A DNA stretch of 64,000 nucleotides from Thalassospira sp. MCCC 1A01148 (GTDB lineage Bacteria > Pseudomonadota > Alphaproteobacteria > Rhodospirillales > Thalassospiraceae): the NCBI RefSeq assembly GCF_001613795.1, contig NZ_LPVZ01000020.1, forward strand, positions 1,426,001 through 1,490,000. Direction: 5' to 3'. Within the stretch, counting starts at the first letter, position 1, and each line of letters starts with the position of its first letter. The notes beneath the pieces are model-generated. The model did not search any database, had not been told where the DNA came from, and saw only the letters and a program-made list of their open reading frames with translations. Shown piece by piece: positions 57,271-64,000 of the stretch. Both the position numbers and the translations under genes were made by a program.

Positions 57271-57330
57271 GACTCATAAAACTGGAAACGCGACACATAA
57301 ATCTAGAATATGTGACGCATAACTTTGGAA
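57271..57330. repeat. Three phased 17-bp direct repeats after gyrB
   Basis: GACTCATAAAACTGGAA (57271), GACACATAAATCTAGAA (57292), GACGCATAACTTTGGAA (57314): 12 of 17 positions invariant, starts 21 and 22 bp apart, i.e. two helical turns. Could be a protein-binding array or the remnant end of an IS21-type element, whose termini carry such repeats. Confidence 0.8.
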
Positions 57331-57360
57331 AGGCCTGCTGATGCGGGCCTTTCTTGTTTT
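57328..57360 (+). terminator. Terminator after gyrB
   Basis: An 11-bp stem GAAAGGCCTGC / GCGGGCCTTTC with loop TGAT, followed by TTGTTTTT; overlaps the end of the third direct repeat. Confidence 0.9.
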
Positions 57361-57498
57361 TGGAGCTCCGTGTTTCAGGTTTTGAAAGCACCATGGTTAT
57401 TCGCGTTCGAATTCACCTAGCACCTTGTTCTCATTGATGATCGTCCAAACATAGTATCTTACAACTTTTTGTAGATACACTCTGTGGGCTGTTTACAC

Positions 57499-60400
57499 AT
57501 GAAAGAACCACTGCGGCAAGGCGTTGCCAAGGCTGTGACGGCGGAACGTGATAAGGGCAGCTCGACGGGCTCCATCATTGCCATACCTGCCCTGGCTTTA
57601 TTGCTTGGGCTGCTCATCTCATTTGCGCTTGGTTGGTCCTGGAACACCCGAAACGATGAGGCCATCAATGCCGAGTTGTCGCGACTGACGGATCAGGCCG
57701 AAGAACTGGTCAAAACCCGCTTTGGTGTCTATGAGTACGGTTTGCGTGGTTTGCGTGGTGTGGTCATCACCGCTGGCCCCGAAAACCTGACCCGTGCTGA
57801 AATACAACGCTATATCGCGTCACGCGAAAACAGGCGGGAGTTCCCTGGTGCGCGTGGTTTTGGCTATATCAAGTTTGTTGAGGCCGAAGATACTCAGCAA
57901 TTCCTTGAGCGTGCCCGCGCTGATGATTTTCCCGGTTTTCGTATTCGCGAACTATCCCCAAATTCCGGTGACCGGTTTGTTATTCAGTATATCTATCCCC
58001 TTGCCGGGAACGAAGGCGCCACGGGTCTTGATATCGCATCCGAGGCAAACCGACGGGCTGCCGCGCTAGAAGCAGCACGCACCGGGGATGCAAGACTGAC
58101 CCAGCCGATTACGCTTGTTCAGGCCGATGGTAATGTCAGACGCGGCTTCCTGGTGCTGCTGCCTGTCTACCATCCGGGTATGCCGATCGGCACTCCGGAT
58201 CAAAGGGAACAGGCGATCGCCGGTTGGTCTTACGCACCACTCGTCGTTGACGAGGTCCTGTATGACTTCGAACCCAACCTTGGCAATGTCAGCCTGACAC
58301 TGACCGATTTGTCGGAGTCAGAACCATTCTTTGTGTCGGACACGTCCGGGCAGAAACCATCAAAAAGTCTGACTCAATCGCGCCAGATCAAGGTCAATGG
58401 GCGAGACTGGCTGATGCAGACAGCCGTTTTACCTGGTCTATCTCAAAGCATTGGTCTGCTGAGCCCGTGGCTGATTTCCGCGCTTGCCGCAGCTCTGTCA
58501 TTTGCTGTTTCAGGCATTATCTGGTGGCAGATGCTCTCCCGGAGGAAGAACTTCCATCAAGCCTATGACAAAGACCTAAGTCTTATCGCCTTTCTGAGGC
58601 AGCCAATCGCGATTTCGTCGACAACCCTTCTGTTGGGCTTGTCTTTGTTGGTGTGTTTGGCGACCGCTGTCTATATCTGGCGCAAGAATATATCGGCATT
58701 TTCTGATGAGCTTATTGACCGCACATCAGAGGCAATCGGCGCGCACCAGGATAATTACTCGGATTACAAAGCAGCCGTGAGCTTCTTTGCGACAAGCGTT
58801 CAGTCAATGGCATCTTTTCAGAGTTATCTTGATGATGAAAAGGTCGCGCCAGCCGTTTGGAAAGATCAAATCGCGGATTCTTTTGTCGCCTTCATGCTGT
58901 CTTCAGAGGCGGTTACCCAAGCACGCATTGTTGGTGTCGACAATAATGGACGCGAGCTGGTCCGGGTTCAGTACGAAGACGGCCATCTCGTTAAATTGGA
59001 TCAGTCACGGCTTCAGGAAAAAGCTCAAGAACCCTACATGCGGGCCGCCAATTCTTTGCGTCCAGGTGAAATTTGGATTTCCGATATCAATCTGAACAGA
59101 GAATTTGGCGAAATTGTAGAGCCTTTCGAGCCGACGGTTCGTTTTGTCTCGCCGATTTTTGACAACAGTCAGCAACTGTTTGGTATCGCCATTCTGAATG
59201 TCGATGCCGCGGGAGTGCTTGCCGAGAGTCTTGCAACTGAGGCGCACGATTTTCTGGCGATTGCACTTGATCAGAATGCCAACATTATCGCCTATCCTGA
59301 CGCTAGCCGAAATTTCGCCTTTGAAACGGGTGATGCCCCCGCATGGGACAAATTATCTCGTCAAATTGCACTTCCTTGGGGTGCAGACAGTCGACTACAG
59401 ATGTTTGACAGCGAATTTGGCGAAATTCTGACCGCAAGTAGGACGACCCAGGGCACTGCCAACGCGGCAAGTGGCCAGATCACCTACATCTTTGGGAAGC
59501 CGATGCGCAGCATCTATACCGCGTTCCTCCGACCAATAGGTGTTGTCGCGCTCGCCTTCTTTATCACCATCTTTGTTGTCCTGATGACTTTGTATACCTC
59601 ATGGCGCAAGGGACGGCAGGAGCAGTTACTAGACGAGCAAATTGTTGCCGCAGACCGCATAAAAGAGCAGGAGGAACTATTTCGCGGCATTCTTGCAGCA
59701 GCGCCCGAGGCGATGCTGGTCATTGATGATCAAGGCATCATCACTCTTGCCAACGATCAGGCCGGATCAACATTTGTGTATGATACCGATGAACTGTTGG
59801 GCCGTTCCGTCAGCATATTTGTCAGACCTCAAGACGTCGCCGCCCATGAAGCGGGAATGAAGCAGTATATGACAAACCCTGGTTTAGTGGCGATGGGTCG
59901 TGACAGGGAAATCATCGCACAAAGGAAGGATGGCTCAACCTTCCCGATTGAAATAAACCTCGCCCCGGCGCAGCTTTCGGGCAAAACAATTGTCATTGTG
60001 TCCCTACGTGACTTGACCGAGGCCCGCAATGCCGAGGCGGTGTTGCTTGCCGCAAAAGAAGCCGCCCTGAAGGCAAGTGAAGCCAAGGGCGCCTTCATGG
60101 CCAATATCAGTCATGAAATCAGAACACCGCTCAATGCGATTATCGGTCTGACCAGCCTGTTGTTTGATGATGACTTGCCCGATCGCCATCGGGATTATCT
60201 GAACAAGATCAATCTTGCAGGCCGTTCTTTGCTGGGTATCGTTAATGACGTTCTTGATCTTGCAAAGATCGAAGCCGACGAGATGACCCTTGAAAAGGTT
60301 GTCTTCGCCCCAAAAGAAAAACTGACCGAGATTGAAACAGTTCTTAAGAATCAGGCTGAAAACGCCGGCATAAAACTGATAAGCGAATTTGGACCGGGCG

Positions 60401-62355
60401 TGCCGGACTTGGTGATTGGCGATGGTAACCGCCTTGGTCAAATTTTGACCAATCTTGTGGGCAATGCCATCAAATTCACGGAAAAAGGTTCTGTCACGCT
60501 CAAAGCCGAACGGATCGAAACACAAAGTCCCGATACAGCAGAGAATGTTACTTTGCATTTCTCGGTAACCGATACCGGCATAGGCATCCCCGAAGATGTG
60601 CAGGCAAAACTGTTTCAGCCATTTTCGCAAGCCGACAGCAGCACCTCGCGTAAGTTTGGCGGAACAGGACTTGGTCTGTCGATTGTACGAAAAATGGCCG
60701 ATTTGATGGGCGGCACGTACAGCCTTGTGAGCGAACCTGGAAAAGGCAGCACCTTTGCCGTGACCATTCCGTTTGAACTGGTCAAAGCAGATGGCAGTGA
60801 CGAACAAGATACCGGGTCTGATCCCCTGTTTGTCTTTATTGTCGAAGACAATCATGCTGAATGCTTGCGTTTGAAAGAACTGGCGACGTCTTTGGGGTGG
60901 CGCGCAGTTGCACTTTCCACCGGCCAAGAGCTGGTTGATGAGTATATGCAACGCCACAGAAACAACAGGCGACTGCCAGATGCCATCATCATTGATTGGC
61001 AATTGCCCGACTTCGATGGGTTGCGTGCTATTCAAATGCTGGCAGATGAAGTCGGTGAGGACACCTTGCCTGCAGCCCTGATGATTTCGGCCTTTGACAA
61101 AGATAAAATTGCCGAAATAGACGCAAGCAGGCTGGTCGATGAAATCGTCACTAAACCGATTGACGGCTCCACCCTGTTTAACACCGTCAACGAGATCGTT
61201 TCGGCGAAAACCGGTCGCCTGAATAGAGTGCTGGAGCTGACACGCACGGCCTCTCTGAACGCGAACTGGCTGGCTGATATCAAGGTTCTTGTTGTTGATG
61301 ACAGCGCCCTTAACCGGGAAGTCGCAGATCAAATACTAAAGAGAAATGGCGCGAACTCAATAGCGGTCGAAAGCGCAGAGAAATGCATTGAACTGCTCGA
61401 AAACACACCACAGATGTTTGACGCCGTGCTGATGGATATTCAGATGCCCGGCATGGACGGGTACGAAGCGACCCAGTTTATTCGCAACAACCTGAAACTG
61501 GAAAATCTGCCGATCATTGCCCTGACAGCTGGTGCTCTTGTAGAGGAAAAGAAGGCAGCGCTGAATGCCGGGATGAATGACTTCCTGACCAAACCGATCG
61601 AACCGCAGAGCCTCATCACAAGAATAAGAGCATGTGTTGAACAAAATCGCGGCCAATCAATTCCGGTAACCCCGCATGTGTCGGCCGCAAAACCTCAGAC
61701 GGCCGTGTCGGAAGTCGCCGATAGCAGCACTACTGACAGCCCCCCTGCATCAGCAGATCTGGCGTCAAATGACGACGAGGAGGCATTACCCCTCTGGGAC
61801 AAGCAAAGGGGACTGACGTTGGTTCACGGCAACGAGGCCCTGTTGATCAGGATTGCCGGCTTGTTCCCGCCCCAGGCACGCGAGATCATCGATAAGCTGC
61901 GCACGGCTTTGTCCGATGAAGATGCTAAAACCTGTGCGATGTTGCTGCATACGTTGCAAGGTGCCGCATCGCAAGTTGCCGCCCTCAAGGCTGCTGCACA
62001 CGGCAAAAAACTTGAAAACATCACACTTGAAGAAGGCGTCTCCACCTTGAAAACGGAGTTCGATGAGTTTGCCAAAACTGTCGAAGATACGGCAATCCTT
62101 ATGGAAGCTTGGCTGACCAATGGCGTATCAGAAACCGCGCCAGCCAACGGCCAGAACGAGGACCTGATAAACTTGTTGAATTTGCTTGAAGCTGGAAGTG
62201 CTGATGCAATGGAAAAATTCAAACAAGTGACATCAGAGCTGGTGGAATTGACCTCTCACGATCAAGTCGCAATCATGGAGAACCATCTGCGCAATCTTGA
62301 CTTCGACATTGTTGCCGAGATGATCAAACCCATTGCGAAAAGTAACTCAGAATAA
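57499..62355 (+). CDS. Giant hybrid sensor histidine kinase (CHASE, second sensor, PAS, HisKA, HATPase, 2x REC, HPt)
   Basis: 1618 residues. TM at about 24-48; periplasmic CHASE domain about 75-285 (VYEYGLRGLRGVV, ARGFGYIKFVEAED); TM at about 318-345 and 367-394; a second periplasmic, Cache-like sensor about 395-675; TM about 676-702; PAS about 728-840; HisKA with His872 in FMANISHEIRTPLNA; HATPase about 974-1095 with KFGGTGLGLSIVRKM; REC1 (DAIIIDWQLPDFDG); REC2 (LVVDDSALN, VLMDIQMPGMDG, FLTKPIEP); HPt with His1484 in LLHTLQGAA. A complete internal phosphorelay. An alternative GTG start lies at 57484; no clear Shine-Dalgarno for either. Confidence 0.93.
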   Translation: MKEPLRQGVAKAVTAERDKGSSTGSIIAIPALALLLGLLISFALGWSWNTRNDEAINAELSRLTDQAEELVKTRFGVYEYGLRGLRGVVITAGPENLTRAEIQRYIASRENRREFPGARGFGYIKFVEAEDTQQFLERARADDFPGFRIRELSPNSGDRFVIQYIYPLAGNEGATGLDIASEANRRAAALEAARTGDARLTQPITLVQADGNVRRGFLVLLPVYHPGMPIGTPDQREQAIAGWSYAPLVVDEVLYDFEPNLGNVSLTLTDLSESEPFFVSDTSGQKPSKSLTQSRQIKVNGRDWLMQTAVLPGLSQSIGLLSPWLISALAAALSFAVSGIIWWQMLSRRKNFHQAYDKDLSLIAFLRQPIAISSTTLLLGLSLLVCLATAVYIWRKNISAFSDELIDRTSEAIGAHQDNYSDYKAAVSFFATSVQSMASFQSYLDDEKVAPAVWKDQIADSFVAFMLSSEAVTQARIVGVDNNGRELVRVQYEDGHLVKLDQSRLQEKAQEPYMRAANSLRPGEIWISDINLNREFGEIVEPFEPTVRFVSPIFDNSQQLFGIAILNVDAAGVLAESLATEAHDFLAIALDQNANIIAYPDASRNFAFETGDAPAWDKLSRQIALPWGADSRLQMFDSEFGEILTASRTTQGTANAASGQITYIFGKPMRSIYTAFLRPIGVVALAFFITIFVVLMTLYTSWRKGRQEQLLDEQIVAADRIKEQEELFRGILAAAPEAMLVIDDQGIITLANDQAGSTFVYDTDELLGRSVSIFVRPQDVAAHEAGMKQYMTNPGLVAMGRDREIIAQRKDGSTFPIEINLAPAQLSGKTIVIVSLRDLTEARNAEAVLLAAKEAALKASEAKGAFMANISHEIRTPLNAIIGLTSLLFDDDLPDRHRDYLNKINLAGRSLLGIVNDVLDLAKIEADEMTLEKVVFAPKEKLTEIETVLKNQAENAGIKLISEFGPGVPDLVIGDGNRLGQILTNLVGNAIKFTEKGSVTLKAERIETQSPDTAENVTLHFSVTDTGIGIPEDVQAKLFQPFSQADSSTSRKFGGTGLGLSIVRKMADLMGGTYSLVSEPGKGSTFAVTIPFELVKADGSDEQDTGSDPLFVFIVEDNHAECLRLKELATSLGWRAVALSTGQELVDEYMQRHRNNRRLPDAIIIDWQLPDFDGLRAIQMLADEVGEDTLPAALMISAFDKDKIAEIDASRLVDEIVTKPIDGSTLFNTVNEIVSAKTGRLNRVLELTRTASLNANWLADIKVLVVDDSALNREVADQILKRNGANSIAVESAEKCIELLENTPQMFDAVLMDIQMPGMDGYEATQFIRNNLKLENLPIIALTAGALVEEKKAALNAGMNDFLTKPIEPQSLITRIRACVEQNRGQSIPVTPHVSAAKPQTAVSEVADSSTTDSPPASADLASNDDEEALPLWDKQRGLTLVHGNEALLIRIAGLFPPQAREIIDKLRTALSDEDAKTCAMLLHTLQGAASQVAALKAAAHGKKLENITLEEGVSTLKTEFDEFAKTVEDTAILMEAWLTNGVSETAPANGQNEDLINLLNLLEAGSADAMEKFKQVTSELVELTSHDQVAIMENHLRNLDFDIVAEMIKPIAKSNSE

Positions 62356-62380
62356 CAAACCAGACGCAAAAATCCGGTGG

Positions 62381-64000
62381 TTAAACACTTACGTTATCGC
62401 CGGTGCGTCTCAACTCGGTCGCGAGATATGAAATCAGCAATTTGCCAATATGCGAAACATGGTCAAGGTGCGCGACAAACCGCGTAATCGATTGCTTGAG
62501 TGCGTCTTGATCCGACTGTTTTGCCTCAACCATCGCGAAGTCATTGGCCAGTGACTTCGCGTACTCACTGCCCTTGGGATCACCGACCAGAGACAGCATA
62601 CCACCCAGTGTTTGGAGCTCTCTTACGATATCCTCTTGCACATTTTCTGGAGTATGTTTGGCCAATTGACCGCGGACACGTCCGATATCAAGAATAAGGG
62701 TTTCAAGCGCACGGTTATACGAAGCGATGCTGCCATCAAAATTGCCAATCGAAGCTTTAAGGTCGATCCCGAATTCACCTGCAAGTGACGTCGTGCGTTC
62801 TGATAAGTTGATGTGTTCCTTATCGGACGTCTTGGCTGCTTTTTCGCGCAGGTTGTTGACAATGGTTGCTGCAATTTCTTTTGCCAGAAACGGCTTTTGC
62901 ACTACGTCTTGCGCCCCTGACTTAAAGCAATCGCTACGCACGGTTTCCGATGTATTTGCTGTCATAATGACAATTGGCAAAGAAAGATAACCAAGTGACC
63001 TGATCTGCTTGACCGCAGACAAGCCATCAAGATCAGGCATATGTATATCCATCAGAACAAGGTCAAGCGCACTGGCTGCGTTCTGGATTGTCGAAATTGC
63101 CCCATATCCGCCACCGGCCGTAATGACCTTTGCCCCGTACAAAGACAGGAACTCCTTGGCGACCTCAAGGTTCATGGCATTGTCATCAACCACCAGAACT
63201 TTCCGTCCCGCTAACATGTCGACCTCCGGCTGTTTCTCGATGCTCGCGAGCACAAGTTTGTCAGGCTCATATTTGTGGGCCATTGCATCCGCAACCGCGT
63301 CCAGCAACATGGTTACACTGACCGGCTTGGTAAGAAATCCGTTGATGACTTTTGATCGGTCCAGGGAGCTTTTTGACATAAAATCGTGACTGTGTGCCGT
63401 GATCATCACGATAATTGGAAGCCTCCCGCCATCAATTTCCTCACGGATTTTTTGTGACGTATCCCAGCCGTCAATGTCTGGCATACGCCAATCGACCAGT
63501 ACGATGTCATAGGCCGCATCCAGGGCGGATTTAAAATTCATCATATGCAACGCAGCCTCTCCCGACGCTGCGACGTCTGCATGCCAGCCTATTTCGTGGG
63601 CAAGTTCCTGAAGCACCTCGCGGGATGCCGGATTATCATCAATGATCAGAGCTCGAAGGTTTTTCAGATGATTCGGGACAACAAAGGCCGCTCCCATATC
63701 GTCGGTGACGATCCCCTTTAAAGTCAGTTTAAAGCCAAGATTATCTGCGAAAAAGCGGCCAGCCTGAAGTTCGCCTTTGACGGCACCCGCAAGGCGCCTT
63801 GCGATTTCAAGATCAAGACTGATCTTGTCGGGATCGTGAATGGAACCGGTTTTGTTCCGGGGCAACGTCGCTGAGTTCTGCAGGACCTCAATGCTCAGTT
63901 CAGTCGCACTGTTATTGCTCTCAACAATTCTTGGCCTGACAATAACTGATCCGTCCAGGTCGGTCTGGACGATATGCGCCACAAGATGGCCAATGAGCTT
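62381..64000 (-). CDS. Kinase-like response-regulator hybrid with degenerate HATPase and HPt (5' part outside the window)
   Basis: The frame stays open to the window edge, so the N-terminus is missing; 539 residues are visible. In order: remnant of a HATPase domain (KLIGHLVAHIVQTD, then SLDLEIARRLAGAVKG where a working domain has GLGLxI); REC1 (ALIIDDNPASREVL, VLVDWRMPDIDGW, FLTKPVS); REC2 (VLVVDDNAMNLEVA, LMDIHMPDLDGL); and a C-terminal HPt-like helix bundle with LQTLGGMLSLVG, Gln in the place of the phosphorylated His. Both REC domains keep their Asp and Lys. It ends 25 bp from the giant kinase, tail to tail. Confidence 0.85.
   Translation of the reverse strand, partial: KLIGHLVAHIVQTDLDGSVIVRPRIVESNNSATELSIEVLQNSATLPRNKTGSIHDPDKISLDLEIARRLAGAVKGELQAGRFFADNLGFKLTLKGIVTDDMGAAFVVPNHLKNLRALIIDDNPASREVLQELAHEIGWHADVAASGEAALHMMNFKSALDAAYDIVLVDWRMPDIDGWDTSQKIREEIDGGRLPIIVMITAHSHDFMSKSSLDRSKVINGFLTKPVSVTMLLDAVADAMAHKYEPDKLVLASIEKQPEVDMLAGRKVLVVDDNAMNLEVAKEFLSLYGAKVITAGGGYGAISTIQNAASALDLVLMDIHMPDLDGLSAVKQIRSLGYLSLPIVIMTANTSETVRSDCFKSGAQDVVQKPFLAKEIAATIVNNLREKAAKTSDKEHINLSERTTSLAGEFGIDLKASIGNFDGSIASYNRALETLILDIGRVRGQLAKHTPENVQEDIVRELQTLGGMLSLVGDPKGSEYAKSLANDFAMVEAKQSDQDALKQSITRFVAHLDHVSHIGKLLISYLATELRRTGDNVSV

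Overview
The window is about 64 kb of chromosomal DNA with moderately high GC from an alphaproteobacterium. Gene families and gene order suggest Rhodospirillales, and a Thalassospira-like organism is my best guess. Pointers are the aroA-cmk-rpsA-sppA-ihfB-lapA-pyrF order, the rpsT-dnaA-dnaN-recF-gyrB block, an FzlA-type GST-fold protein, a FYDLN-acid protein, an Hsp20/DUF1150 pair behind a ROSE-type leader, and a CtrA-like site before dnaA. The taxon is inference; no rRNA gene is present. I see no insertion-sequence gene, prophage or CRISPR array, and one tRNA gene (Ala-GGC).

Layout. 0-16.5 kb: scattered cobalamin genes (3' end of cobQ, cobK, cbiD, cobA, cobB) interleaved with fzlA, an orphan PstS-like binding protein, a TPR protein, two SDR proteins (one NDUFA9-like), a large chemoreceptor, a DsbD_2-type membrane protein with a Sco copper chaperone, and a YcgN protein. 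16.4-17.1 kb is AT-rich and non-coding. 17-25 kb: a soluble tandem-PAS chemoreceptor (BdlA-like), a metallo-beta-lactamase-fold hydrolase, an RsbQ/KAI2-like hydrolase, the Hsp20 heat-shock unit, a membrane adenylate cyclase of the CyaC redox type, a glutamine amidotransferase and a split YeeE/YedE sulfur transporter. 25-37.3 kb is accessory metabolism: two methyltransferases, a TusA-like small protein beside an unclear stretch, an aldolase/reductase/TetR/aminotransferase run, a GlxA regulator divergent from a methyltransferase and a flavin monooxygenase, YtoQ, and two tiny overlapping unknown genes. 37.3-50 kb: housekeeping (tRNA-Ala, aroA, cmk, rpsA, sppA, ihfB, lapA, pyrF, mutM, rpsT) with an MFS exporter, a TauE permease and an enoyl-CoA hydratase. 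50.5-57.3 kb: dnaA, dnaN, recF, gyrB. 57.3-64 kb: two very large, tail-to-tail signalling proteins, the second incomplete at the window edge.

Working together: the Cob/Cbi proteins belong to corrin-ring synthesis (SAM methylation, ring reduction, amidations). dnaA-dnaN-recF-gyrB handle replication start, clamp, repair and topology. aroA to pyrF is a conserved biosynthesis and translation block. Signalling load is high for a window this size: two chemoreceptors, a redox-gated cyclase, a giant hybrid kinase and a second kinase-like protein that appears to have lost key catalytic residues.

Most unusual points: three 17-bp repeats at 21-22 bp spacing just after gyrB; the tail-to-tail pair of a full phosphorelay kinase and an apparently degenerate partner; the ROSE leader with UCGCU facing the Shine-Dalgarno of hsp20; the heme/Fe-S-type adenylate cyclase; the GlxA-methyltransferase-monooxygenase locus; and the frame-switching region next to the TusA-like gene.
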